Assembly: GCF_030253575.1 (NCBI RefSeq)
Contig: NC_080561.1
Coordinates: forward strand, 7,639,001-7,703,000
Reading direction: 5' to 3'
DNA from: Rhododendron vialii
Taxonomy: Eukaryota > Streptophyta > Magnoliopsida > Ericales > Ericaceae
DNA: 64,000 bases
The stretch's first letter is position 1, and the number at the start of each line of letters is the position of its first letter. The notes beneath the pieces are model-generated. The model was not told the origin of the DNA. It was given only the letters and a program-made list of their open reading frames with translations, and ran no database searches. The translations under genes were made by a program, and so were the position numbers. Shown piece after piece: positions 52,054 to 63,925 of this stretch.

Positions 52054-54937
52054 TGTCACGACCCAGCCCGACGAGACATGGGTCAATGACCGACCAATGA
52101 GATTAAGTCACCCTAGGTCTAAAGTTGTGAACAGTTAAGAGAAGATTTATTTAAAACCCCTTCATACTAGTTGCCAAAGGACTTAAGATTTGCGATTTAA
52201 AATGTGGCATTTTTTTTTTTTTTGAAGTTACTAACTTTCATATCGCAAACTATCCAGAGTTCTAGCGTGCGGATGCAAAAAGTCATACGAGTACATAGAT
52301 TACACAGCTTAAGTCGTCATAGACCGGGACAAACCGGCTAACAAAAACTATCCTATATAACAGATCTTAATGACAACGGCACATATGAGCATATATACAA
52401 CAAAAGAACTTCAACTTTAGGCGAAGATTAGTCCATCTACTGCTGTTGACCTGAAAAGAGTTATTTTGAAAATTCATAAGCTAAAGCTCGTGTGAAACAT
52501 GACACATCGAATTCAAAGTTTAACTTGAAAAACTTCTTGAGAAACAACAAGTTCTTTCTTCCATCCTTGTTATGTCATGGATTGATCAAACCAAATTAAA
52601 TCGGTAAAATGAAATTTTATCATTTCTAGCTTTAAGTAGAAAACCTTCAAGATATTCAAGACATCAGATTATCCTCTCTGTTCGTCGATTTCATGCATCT
52701 TCCATGAACAAGTTTCAATCAGAAATCTAGAGGAGCTACCTCTACATGAAAGGGAATGACGTCAAACCATCAGGATATCTGATCAATATCCTCCAACCTT
52801 ATTACTCCAATTCCACTTTGTCTTTTTACCGTCCTCAAGTAGGGACACATGTTCAGATGCATCGACAAGAAAATTATATATTCCTTTTCATCATTATGTC
52901 ATAAGAAATTCCTTTTTCATTATAACATGCAAAGGCGATTTAGGCATTAAAACAAAGTATGACAAAGATAGTGCATGTTTCACCTCTCGTCCTGCCGATG
53001 CAGCTAAGGCTAGACGTATCCTACTGGTTCACCCTCGCACACCCGAACCTAAACATAAAGTAAGACCAAAGTCAAACATCGACCAACTAAGATGTTAAAA
53101 GCCAAAAGAGAGAGAAATTAGTCAATAGAATAAGTATAGAAACATAATTACCTCTCAAAGAGTAAAATAGTCTATTAACCTTTAATATAGGAGACTCAAA
53201 CTATTTTAATCAACTTAAAATTTAAATTAATGAAAATCTGATCCAAAAGTAAAAATTCAAAGAAAATTAACATAAAAGATTAACTTCACCGGTTAGTACA
53301 AGAAAGTGGTAGTTTAGGCACAAAATGGCCTTAAGGGCAGAATAGTAATTTAAACTCTTTTTTTTTTTTTTTTGTAAATACTTTGGTACATGTCACACTA
53401 TGTCAAATCTTGTGCATGCATGATTTTTGGATAATAGAAAACTTATTCAGTCGATAGGAGGTGTCGGGGTTCGTTCTTGGTATCAAACGTCCATTTATCA
53501 CCAAACGATGCACCCGACTTAAGTAATCAACTTAAAAATTCAAAATACAACTCAATATAAAGAAAAGAATAAGACATGCAAAGTCACAAGAAATTTATAT
53601 ACATATAATAAAATGCTAGACTAGTTTTAAACCGACAGCATAACGGCTTAACCAAAAGTAATATCATAATTTATTTGAGACTAAAAACTAAAATTTAGGT
53701 TCTGATCTTAAAAGTAAATGTTCAATTAATTCATAAAAATTCGGAGAAAAATTAGTTCATAATGCAAAATTTCACAAAAATGACTACAAACTACTCAAAA
53801 TAGGAGAAATTGCCACCTTTTAACAAAAAGAGCATAACTCACTCATTTTTAATTCAATCAAAGTAATACTAGATCCCAAAGTTAACTAATCCATAGATGC
53901 AAGTCTAGAAAAAATAATATAGTGACTCTCTTTACAAAACAAAAGCATAAATCTCAAAACAAAAGGGAAATTTCCAGATTCGTCCTACACTGGACAGCTT
54001 GCAGAAAAAAATTCATAACTAATTCATTTTAAATCCGTTTCAGTTGATTCCAGTGGCTAAATCTTCCCAACAAAAAGATCTACAACTTACTTGAAGGAAC
54101 CCAGTAACAATTCGTAGCTTAAAAGAGTCAAAAATGGCAGAAACTGAAGCTCAGAAAATCTGTCCTAGAATCAGGACATGTCTTAGCATCCCTTTTGGCT
54201 TGCATGCAAACCAAATCAGCTAAGATTCAACAAAATAAGATAAAAACAGAAGAGAAACTGTACCTAAGCTCTCTCTCTCTCACTCTCGGATCTCTCTCTC
54301 TCTCTCTATATATGTGTTTTGTTTTGGTTTGAAAATGAACAACACAAGTCAAGCAAGTCAAGCCTATTTATAGGCAAGGGAGAAGTTGGTGGACTGAGAC
54401 AAGTGTCCTTGATTTGGACATTTGTTGACTCATCCATGCCACCGGTCCATGCAAAAGATGAAGAAAAAACTCGGTGTGTAGGCGCGCGCGCCTACGAAAA
54501 CTGTCCGGAATTCGATCTCAGAAAAATACCAAATTCGTACCATAGACTAATTAGAAAATTTTAAGAATCGTCCTACTCTCGAAATTCTAAGGAAAAATCC
54601 AAAACTTCGAAATTTTAATCCAGCAGGCCTCTCGACTTTGAAACGTGCCTGCGGCCTAATTCGTAGTCGATACGCAATATCAGCCAGAATCGGGCGACGT
54701 TCTACCTCCGATACTGAATCCCTGAACTAGTTCAATTTAAATCGTTTGAAAATCACCTCTAGGCTATCCGCAAGGTTGCCTGGAAGGTACCGTCGAATCG
54801 TCAAGACAAGTCATTTCTATGACCCTTAAGTCAACGAGTGACCGAAATCTTCTTAAAAAGACTAATAAAATGACTAACTTATTCATTATACCATAATACC
54901 TAATCATAATCGTGTTATCTAGGTGAGAGTCCTTACA
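52054..54937 (-). mobile_element. Solo LTR (2,884 bp), gypsy-type
   Basis: TG..CA ends (TGTCACGACCCAGCCCG left, GAGAGTCCTTACA right) with an exact 5-bp duplication ATATA at 52049-52053 and 54938-54942. On the minus strand a TATA box CTATAAATAGGC (about 54361-54372) marks the likely promoter. A CT/GA tract lies at 54270-54310, and the LTR ends GGCTGGGTCGTGACA. No second LTR or coding domain is present. Confidence 0.85.
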
Positions 54938-55234
54938 ATATAAAGAATAAGAACCTTAGCGAAACGGACCTTAGAGAATAGACATTATTCCTTATCAGAA
55001 GAAATCTTGGTTTGGCTTCTTTGAAAAAGGTCAGTTTGCAAGTTGAGTATGGTGCAGTTAGTGCCTCTCTTATACTCTCATGCACATAAGCAGAGTTCGA
55101 TTCCCGTAAGAAGTCCACTAGAGTAGTATAATTAACGAAGGAAAAAAAAGAAGAAAAAGGTCAGTTTTTTGAGCCAGAAAAACCATTGCTCCTTTTATAA
55201 ATAAATATTGCCAGTGCCCTTTTTATGAAGGATT

Positions 55235-55550
55235 CCTTACTTAGCTTAAGTGCGGACCTCATAAATTTCGATTGAAATTTGATTATTCGAACCGTTAAAT
55301 GTAATCAGAATACGATTTTAAGGGTTCCCACGAAAAATTAGCAAAAAATATGACCGGAAAGTACGTCATCCGAATAGTATTGAACGGTTCAATAAAAACT
55401 GCTCAAAACATGCACTTTTCGGTCATATATTTTGCTGATTTCTCGCGAAGATTCTTAAAATCACATCATACACACATTGAACGGATCGGATCAATAAAAT
55501 TCGATCGAAAAAAGGAGGTCTATACTTGCGGACCACATTTAAGGTTCTCA
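55235..55550. mobile_element. MITE-like hairpin
   Basis: Left words AGTGCGGACCTC and AAATATGACCGGAAAG and right words CTTTTCGGTCATATATTT and GGAGGTCTATACTTGCGGACC (reverse complementary in part) define inverted arms. A frame through it (55350-55673) is not a recognised protein. Confidence 0.45.
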
Positions 55551-56337
55551 CATGAAGTGAATTGTAAATATTGCACCTTGAATGAAATTACACGGCACCC
55601 TTTCACAATAACATTGCACCCAAATGAAAAAGAAGTGTTCAGAAATTTGACATCAAAAAACGACGTGGTTTAATGTGAGGGATATATTTGTTTGCCTAGT
55701 CAAGACTCAGAACGTAAGTCACGTAAGGGTTGTTCTTCTAAATAAGTCAATTGGCTTATTTTTTTATTTTTATTCAAATTTTTTTTAAATAAAAATAAAA
55801 AAATTGATTTATTGACTTATTTTTGTCTTTATTCAAAAAAAAATTAAATTTCGATGATAATTTTTTACTACTTTTAGATTCCTCTCGTCATGACGAATTA
55901 ATAATCTTAAAAAAATTGACAAAAAATTAATAAATACGAAAAAAATTTAAGTAATGACAAAAATAAACCAAGCAACTTATAGATCCACGGTTTAGTTGAC
56001 TTTTTGAACGGGAAGTCGAAAAAGGCAAACTTTTTGCAAACGGATCCGCAGCACGTAAACATCCTCACCAAATCAAAAGAAGCTGTTATCCTCTTTCCCG
56101 AAAAGCCCCGTGCCTGTGTGCCGAGGAATTTATCGATTGTTGAATTTTGTTTTGTTTCAACGATTGAATTTTTTTTGGCACAGTAGTTTTATGAAAATTT
56201 GGAAGAAATATTGTACGGTATCATGCTGTGCGCATTTAAATCGTCCTTTCAACAATCTTACAGTTCAAATCTCATCTTTGCCGCACAGCACCATCACCAT
56301 CACCGGATTCGTTTTTGGGGAGAGGGAATACAGAAAT

Positions 56338-56687
56338 GATACTGGTACAGATTTATGTGCGTACAAATGTCTTTTTAGACATGTTTTGGGTCACTCATTT
56401 TGTTTAAAATATTTTGTTTATGGTCCTTGCAAAAAATAAACTCAATCCGATACCGGTAAGGGTATTTACAAAATATTCAACTTTGTTACAGAATTCATGC
56501 ATAAATTCTAAAGCAAAGTTGGATGTTTTGTAAATATCCTTACCGGTACCGAATTGAGTTTATTTTTTGCAAGGATTGTAAACAAAATATTCTAAACAAA
56601 ATGAGCGATTTCGATCATTTTTTTGAGACTCAAAAGTGACCCAAAAAGCCATTTGTACTCGCTGGTAAAATCTCTGCCAGTAGCACC
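56338..56687. mobile_element. Long-hairpin MITE in the ERD2-like promoter
   Basis: Arms pair over most of their length: GATACTGGTACAGATTT with its right-hand partner, AAATATTTTGTTTA with TAAACAAAATATT, AATAAACTCAATCCG with its inverse, and TTTACAAAATATTCAACTTTG with its inverse. It ends about 230 bases before the ERD2-like ATG. The AAACTCAATCCGATACC motif links it to the element at 18994-19370. Confidence 0.7.
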
Positions 56688-56883
56688 ACTCGAGGGAATA
56701 GAACCCCAAGTCAAATCAAAACTGCTTTTTCCACCGGCTCTGAATATGAAAACACCAATTACCAATCCCACCACCTACCCAACCCAACAGTTATCTTCCC
56801 AATTCTTAAATCGCCTCTTCATTTCCCCCCCCGCCCCTCACTTTCTCGGCTTCTCACCGCCGTAGGCCACCCACTACACCTAG

Positions 56884-56884
<1 letters not shown>

Positions 56885-56917
<33 letters not shown>
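56885..56917 (+). promoter_or_regulatory. (GA)n tract abutting the ERD2-like start codon
   Basis: About 16 GA units end directly at the ATG at 56918, so they are almost certainly leader sequence. The tract may be a BPC/GAGA-factor site or influence translation initiation; this is inference. Confidence 0.5.
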
Positions 56918-56921
<4 letters not shown>

Positions 56922-59900
56922 GGTTAGGAAAGAGGCCGATCCAAGCGGCGTCGTTATGGGTGAGGAGACAGCCGCCCAAGGTGAAGGCGTTCCTTGCGGT
57001 GGTGACGGGGATGGCGGCGCTGGTGTTGCTGCGTGTCATCGTACACGATCACGACAACCTCTTCGTCGCCGGCGAAGCCGTTCACTCCATTGGCATCTGC
57101 GTCCTCATCTACAAACTCACCAAGGAAAAAACTTGCGCAGGTTTATTAACATACAACCATCGTCCCAACTAGAAAAAAACCCTCACACTAACACGCACAC
57201 ACATATATGGATTGATAGATATACTCCTACAGTCCTATGCGTTCGTTTTTATTATTTTTATTTTTTATAAATGGATGTCTTGGGCGCAGCTTGTGCGCAC
57301 CTTGACCACTTTCGGGTACTGAAGTTAAGACCGGACAAACCTCTAGTGGCCCCTAAGGTTCAGAATGTCTGGTCTTCATGGGATTCGAATTTGCGATCTG
57401 TTGAGGGTGAATGCGTGATGAATCGTTGAAAAATATGAGAAGCCGGGTACACACAATGCATGTGTATTTCACGAAAGAGGGAGGTGAATAAAGTGGTAAA
57501 CATGAAACTTCAATTCACAAACACAAAGAAAAATGGGAGTGGCATTTTTTTTTCATTCTTCCAGTGGTGGCAATTCCCTTTAACGTTATTGACGCCGCAT
57601 CTTTTACTCCATAGACACAAGTGTGGTGGACTCCACAACATTATGCGGGCCACAAGTGTGGTAGGCTCCACACAAATAAATATGTGGGGGTGCACCACAC
57701 TTTTGTCTATGAAGTAAAAAGATGCAACAGTGTCACTAGATTTTCCCTAAAAGAATAGTATGGGAAGGCTGGAATGTCAGCCTCAAAACTACGTTACCAC
57801 AAAAAGGGTGTTCCCTTTACAATACTAGTAGTTCATATATACAGTAGATATGCATAGATAGATAGATTAGTTTCTTCCGTGTGTTTGGTTTTGATTAGTC
57901 GTTGGACGAGAAAGGCGATAAAGTTTGGAACTTTACAACCAATTGGAGTAATTTAACGTATCACAAAGGATACTTCCTTTTCTTTTGCATTTTGAACAAC
58001 CATTTTTCTTTCCAATTTGTATAGCTTCTTCGTCCTTTTTAGAGTATTGCAGTTGGGTTTTGTATTGCATTACCGCATAAGAGTTTTTTCTTTTTTTTGT
58101 TTGTCCGAATTTACTCTCTGTTTTAGAACGCGAGTTTTTTCGGGATTCTGCTCGTAACATTCCTTTTCTTCATTTTTCTACTAGTAAAAAGGAGGTCAAA
58201 GGTTTATATTCTGCTTCTTTCTTTCTTTTATTTTTTTGTCAAGGGTGTTTGCAAGTTGGGGAGATTGGTGATATAGTTTCTGAAATTTTATACTGGGGGA
58301 AAAGAGGGGTTTTTTTTTCTTTTCTATGGAGCATACTCTTATCTCACGAACTGTTGGGTCGAGACTCCGACCCCGATTCACACCTCCAAGCACAAGCACG
58401 AAAATAAACCAAGCACAAACGAGAGATATCCGAGGAAAAACTCCACTATGTATAAATTACATATACAAGTATGAAAAAACCTCACCGGGATAGCCACAAT
58501 CCGGCTTCCCCACTCCTCTCTGTCTCCCTCACTCCGGTGGCCCTCCGACAGTCTCTCCGGGCATCTCCGAGGAGCCCCGCTCCCCCGAAGGGGAGCCTCT
58601 CCCTGCCTCTCACTGTCTCCAGCACACACACACACACAGTGCACACCTGCACTTTTACACCACAAGGGGGAGTGATCCCCTGTGGTCACACCCACCCACT
58701 AAGGGTGTACCCCAACACGAACTGGGGACACAAGAGTTTTTATTAATGGAAGTTTATTCTTCTTCCAGTTAGTTTCCATTAATCTCAATGTGCGCTCCAT
58801 AGATGGTTTTTGGGCTATAATTGTGTAATGTAGGTTGAGCACATCTCTCTGTTAACTTGGCAATGCTTGTGAAACTATTTTACCTCCCGAACATAGCTCG
58901 CCTAAAGCTTTTCAGTTTTTGTCCGATCGAATAATTAATTTTTTGATGCTTGTTTTATAGAATCCATAGCTCCTCTTATTCCTGGAGTATTGGCTATCTA
59001 GTATTCACAAGACGCTGCTCAATTAGTGGATTTCTTATCTCTGGGATCATATAGATCGTGGTAACTTGCTCTAAATGGTATATATCGTGCATGTCGTTAG
59101 ATATCTAGTCATTTTGTTGGGATGGTGCATGCTAGAATATGGGACACGGGATTTCTTAAAAAATGGGGCCATCACATGGGCAAAAATTAAATAAATGAAT
59201 AAATAATATATATTTTATACCATTGGAAATATAGTTAGATGTATAAGCATGAAGCTTCATTATATATGTAAAAACTTATCATATATACGTCATACTACAC
59301 TTTTAACTCAAAATATTTGAAGTAATACACATTTACCCCCCAAAAATTTAAAAATTGCATATTTAACCCCTACCATGTCCCCACACGTGTCCCTGCCGCG
59401 TTCCTCGCTTGTCCCCACCGCGTTCCTCCTGTGTCGCCCCCAAATATTAATTAAACTTATTGGGCACGGCGTGTCCCATAGATATTTTGCCTTGTCCCCC
59501 GCTTGTGTGCTTCATAGTTTACGATTATGATATTTTCTTGTCCATGCCCTATCTGTAAGACATTCGGGGTACAAATTTACAATCTCGTGAGGACGTGTGG
59601 TTTCTCCTTTGGTTTGTATGGATTTAAAGTCTTGAATTCTCCAGCTTTATTTTACAAGTTAATTCACAATGACTTGTGTCGTTGCTTTCATCCTCAACTA
59701 GATGTGTCTGGAAGCATGTAAAAGTACCTTCCTACGCTGTTCACAAAAAAAAAAAAAAAATGCTGTTAAAAATGTACCTTCCTACAAGGATTTATGGTTC
59801 CATTTGTTCGCAACTTAGGGGTTGTCGAAAAATTCACCATGAAGAGTTCTAGGAAAAATGGACCACCAAAGAAGCCCACTCACTTATAAGAAGTCCCTGT

Positions 59901-62900
59901 TATTTTCAGGTCATCATTTGTGAGAATTATGTTGCATGGTTGTCAAGTCTACTGCTATTGCTTCGTACTTGTTATCGGGGTCTTCCGCTTTCTAAAGTGA
60001 GCATGCATACTTTTGTACTTGCTTTTGTCAAACACATTTTACTGAAAATCATTGCATACTCTATGGAATTTAATCTCTATTTATTTAGTTTCCTTGTATA
60101 TATTAAGTTACATCTTTTTACACATACAAACATGTTTACATGTTTATAGTTGTTGTTTTGGTCCTCACACTTCCAAGTTATCTACAACCACTGTGATTAG
60201 TTCAAATACCATCAGTTGTCTGGTCGTGGTCTGGAGGCTATTGTTTGACTTTAATCTGTCATTCGGCTTAAAAGTCCTGAAGCTGATTTTCTGAGTTTTC
60301 TCACCCATCCCATTCTCCTACATTTGAGTATAAGTTAAGGACAAAAGTTGTACTTCGTAAGAGATCAAGTTTTTTTCTAACGAACTCTTGAAGCACTGGT
60401 GAGTAGTGGCTTGAGGCAGTCTTTATGTAAAGCTGCAATTCTATAGCATGTTTTGGAGTTTCAGCTTATGCTACGCATCATTTATATCTTCTGAGGGAAC
60501 TTTTCCATGTATGCTTTCAGTGTACTTTTTTTATTGTTGCGCTGACTCTAGTTAATTTACACTTCTGAATATTTTGCAGGACTCTCACTTAAATCACAGG
60601 AACTAACAGCGCTGTTTTTAGCTGTTAGGCTGTACTGCAGTTTTGTCATGGAATATGATATACATACCTTGCTTGATTTATCCACATTGGCTACAACTCT
60701 ATGGGTTATTTATATGATGCGTTTTAATCTTAAGTCAAGTTATATGGAGGACAAAGACAACTTTGCAATGTATTATGTGGTGAGTACAAGTTTTCGCCTG
60801 TGACATGATGACTACAATTGTTTGTCCTTTTGTTGTCATTCATCCATCACAATATGCTTAAGACAATATTTTTTTAAATTGATTTCCTAGCATCAGAAAG
60901 AATGGTCATTTTTTTATGGTAACTCAGGTGTCCAACTAACGTGCACCTCGACTAATCTTGGGGGCCCAATCCCACCGCCCCCACTTGCGGGGAGCCCAAT
61001 CAAAGCCGTAGCAATTGCTTCCTAAGAAGCACGGACATGTTTATCGGCCTCATCACGGACACGACACTCTTCGGACACGTATTCAACATGCCTAAATACT
61101 TGTCCAATGCATTTATTATATTTCTTTTACTTAGACTCATTGTGGATAGTCTAGGACATGTTGGCAACACTCTTGGAACATGCCAAGGGCTAATTAAAAT
61201 GTCTCCGACGTTTATATGAAATCATAACATACTCTATAATATAATAATACATACATTCACATTTGACGTGTTTTCGGAGAAATAACGTGTCCGTGTGTCG
61301 GTGTTTTGTCGTGTCGTGTCATGTCCCGTATCCAGGTTCGTGCTTCTTAGATTGCTTTGTATGGACTAGGCCCAGAGGAGTTGATAGCACCTGGGAGGTT
61401 TTGAACTTAAGACCTATGTTACATGGACTCGGGTGCGAGTATCGGGTGCGGGTGCAAGTCCACGCGTTGAACCTTCCTAAACTTAAATCTTAGGATATGT
61501 GGATATGTGTCCCCAACTTGGGTACGGGTACGGGGACATGTCCTGAACTCTTGTTTGTAATTATATATTGCATAATTTTCTCAGAATATGTAGTGGTGCT
61601 AATTATTTAAACAAGAAAATTATATTTTTGCTATTTCCCTATTTCATGTCTATGTGAAATACTCGAAATATCGCTTTTCTAGCTAATTTGATATTCCTTT
61701 GCTGTAAGTATCTTAACAATTAGAGGATCTGAGTGTCCAAAAGGATACAAGTGTCGGACACATCGACACGGGTACTTGAGTCAAAATGAAGGATCCATGT
61801 AACATAGCTTAAGACCTTAGGAAGGAGCAAAGTCCTAAGTCCTAGGCCTTAACCACTAGGCCAACCCCTTGGGTTCAGAAAGCATGGTCATTGTGTGTCA
61901 GTTAGGATAAAGAAGCAGGGCGGGCTAAAGACAATTTGGGGCCTAAAGTAGCAATCAAAACTAAGCCTTTTCACATATTACTATTTATTTAAAGTAATTT
62001 AATTTAATTATATTTTTCTAGCTTTTTTGGAAGCAAAATTAGTAATTAGATCTTTGTAGTCAAGTTTTTCAACAAAAACTTATTCTATTGATTATATGGC
62101 TAATCCATTTAATCTTTCTTGTCACAATAAATTAGGATAACCCTTAGAGATGATACACCCTGTCTTTTTCTCTGTCAGTTTTTGTTCCTTATTTTGGGGC
62201 CTGCTTTATTGAGTGTAGAATTATTTCTAATACTATAAATTATTGTTTCCACATATACACATACTACTATGTAATACCCATAGAAAATTTGGGGCCTTCT
62301 CAAATATGGGGCCTAAAGCGCATGCTTCACTGCCCTAATGGACAAGCCGGGCTTGTATAGAAGCTTCTCTTTGTTTCTTCCATAGTACAACGAAATTAGT
62401 TAGTAGGCAGCATTGCTTGGTGCAATGGTAAAAGCTCATGCTGCCATGCATGAGAATGGCTTTGTGTTTAGGTAAATGTCCTTTCAGGAGCAGCACTATT
62501 TGTAAAAGCCCTTGTTTTTGGGATAGTACAACAGCAACAACAAAACCCATATAGTCTCCAATCATTGGGGGTATGGGCGGGGGAGGATTGGAGATAGACC
62601 TAACCTTTGGCAATATGCACAAAGTGCCTGCTCTCAAAATACCACTGAAACAGTGACCCCCCTATACCTGTTTTGTTGCGGAACCATGCCCCTAAATTAA
62701 AGCCGAATGGCATCAGAGAGGGCAGGCTTAAAGACCCAATTCAATTTATGTGCACTTTACCATGCTTTCTTCATTATAGTCCAGAGCATCGGTATGCACA
62801 TTTGTTTTTGGGATAGTATGGCTAAAATTTTAAAGCAGCTCATAGTTTAATGCCCATAGGCCCATATTCAGCTCATATGAATGGCTTCTTATTATCAAAC

Positions 62901-63925
62901 ATTTCTTTCTAGATCATATATTTTCCTCGCCTTTTCTTTTATGGGCCATCTTTTTCTTAGATTTGCTTGCAGTTTGATCAAGGGTTTCGTCTTCGGTTGA
63001 TCTGTACATTCTCTACGAATGATTCTCTTTTACTAAGAGAACCAGTCGCCTTCTTTCTCATTTTGCTGTAGGTGGTGCCATGTGCGGTATTGGCTTTGTT
63101 AGTCCAGCCGTCAACTTTGCATACTTTTATCAACAGATTCTTTTGGGCTTTCTGTGTATACCTGGAAGCTGTTTCTGTATTACCCCAACTTCGTGTCATG
63201 CAAAACTCAAAGGTAAAATTGGTGACATAATAGATTTTTGTTATTCACTCATGTATTAGTGCTTGGCTACATCACTCTTCTTCTCTTTGAACTCTCAGAT
63301 TGTTGAACCATTCACGGCTCATTACGTATTCGCATTAGGTGTTGCCAGGTTCCTGAGCTGTGCTCACTGGGTTCTACAGGTTTGAAATGTGGACTTTGAA
63401 TATCTCTATTCTTTTAAAAGTGGGGAATGATTAAATTCTTCTATTTGCCTTGTCAAATCTGACGTTTGTGAGAATACCAACAGATACAGAAAATCTTGTG
63501 TGGAATTTAGATAGTTATTTGCTATCAAAAAGACCGCCAATAGAGTTAAGCGCCTTTTGTTGATATCATATTTGTTCTCTTAGCGTAGATCAAAGGATAA
63601 GGAGTTTTAGTGCTCAGGTTATGGATTCCAAATTTATGATCAGTTGCTATCAGGTTGCCAACTCTTGTCTTTTTAGATTTATATTTACTTTGGACATTAG
63701 CTTTGTGTTCTAGCGGATCTATGATTTTCCAGTAATCTTCGTTTTCTATTTCCTTTTCCCTTCCAGTAATTTTTGTTTTATATTTCCTTTTTTCCCACAG
63801 GTTTTGGACAGCGGTGGCCGTTTGCTGACAGCTCTAGGTTACGGGTTATGGCCTTCGATGGTTCTTATCTCGGAAATCGTTCAGACTTTCATACTAGCAG
63901 ACTTCTGCTACTACTATGTTAAAAG
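56918..63925 (+). CDS. ERD2-like ER lumen protein-retaining receptor family protein (3' end missing)
   Basis: Multi-pass membrane protein related to the K/HDEL receptor that returns escaped ER proteins from the Golgi. Exons 56918-57140, 60580-60779, 63072-63212, 63299-63379 and 63801-63925 join in frame to 256 codons. The last exon (about 16 residues expected) lies beyond the window. The chain starts with about 45 residues that canonical ERD2 lacks (KRPIQAASLWVRRQPPKVKA and a helix), like the longer plant ERD2-like group (At4g38790 type). Recognisable pieces are LTKEKTCAGLSLKSQELTAL, YYVVVPCAVLALL, FWAFCVYLEAVSVLPQLRVM, IVEPFTAHYVFALGVARFLS and LADFCYYYVK. Introns 1 (3.4 kb) and 2 (2.3 kb) hold SINEs and MITEs. 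Whether ligand-binding residues are conserved was not established. Confidence 0.9.
57276..57430 (-). repeat. SINE copy in ERD2-like intron 1
   Basis: On the minus strand: B-box-like CAAATTCGAATCCC, GGTTTGTCCGGTCTTAACTT, and 3' end CACAAGCTGCGCCCAAGACA followed by an A-rich tail. Same family as 10857-11072. Confidence 0.6.
58390..60540. other. Middle of ERD2-like intron 1
   Basis: A GC-richer block (58480-58740) with CTCTCC and CACACA runs resembles no gene I know. At 59140-59480 a segment rich in GGACACG and CGTGTCCC words at its ends looks like a MITE. The rest is T-rich intron. No exon is recognised. Confidence 0.35.
61022..61350. mobile_element. MITE with CTAAGAAGCACG termini inside the SINE
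   Basis: Termini CTAAGAAGCACGG and CGTGCTTCTTAG are inverted repeats. The 8-bp flanks ATTGCTTC and ATTGCTTT match in seven positions. The size of the duplication suggests hAT mobilisation. Confidence 0.7.
61414..61807. mobile_element. MITE with CTATGTTACATGGA termini inside the SINE
   Basis: Perfect 14-bp terminal repeats (CTATGTTACATGGA and TCCATGTAACATAG) are flanked by the exact 8-bp duplication CTTAAGAC at 61406-61413 and 61808-61815. The body contains CGGGTGCGGGTGC and TGTCGGACAC words and no coding frame. Confidence 0.85.
62529..62801 (-). mobile_element. Au-like SINE in ERD2-like intron 2
   Basis: The exact 17-bp duplication TTGTTTTTGGGATAGTA lies at 62512-62528 and 62802-62818. The minus strand ends with the stem CCCCCAATGATTGGAGAC and TTTTGTTGTTGCTGTTG, typical of Au SINE 3' ends. 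It is longer than the 77-bp relic in the NUP188 intron. Confidence 0.75.

Larger units (their letters stand above)
51740..54966. mobile_element. MITE (GTACTTATTTTT family) split by two later insertions
   Basis: The host MITE reads GTTCCACTAAGAAAATAAG, then CTTATTTTATGAATTAAAGA with core GTATTGTGAAAGAATGACTTG, then AAGAATAAGAACCTTAGCG. It resembles the copies at 7137 and 26796. A Stowaway MITE (51764-51979) and a solo LTR (52054-54937) sit inside it. Removing both and one copy of each duplication restores a family-typical element. Confidence 0.7.
60911..61875 (-). mobile_element. SINE in ERD2-like intron 2, split by two MITEs
   Basis: The element is bounded by a 17-bp duplication CAGAAAG(A/C)ATGGTCATT at 60894-60910 and 61876-61892 (one mismatch). 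On the minus strand it begins GGGGTTGGCCTAGTGGTTAAGG (A-box) and has a B-box-like AAGTTCAAAACC. It ends ATTAGTCGAGGTGCACG and an A-tail. Two MITEs (61022-61350, 61414-61807) interrupt it; without them it is about 226 bp. Confidence 0.8.

Noticed and set aside
56956-57270. Overlapping frame on ERD2-like exon 1
   Set aside because: Shifted reading of the real exon; Gly/Arg/His-rich and ends in the intron.
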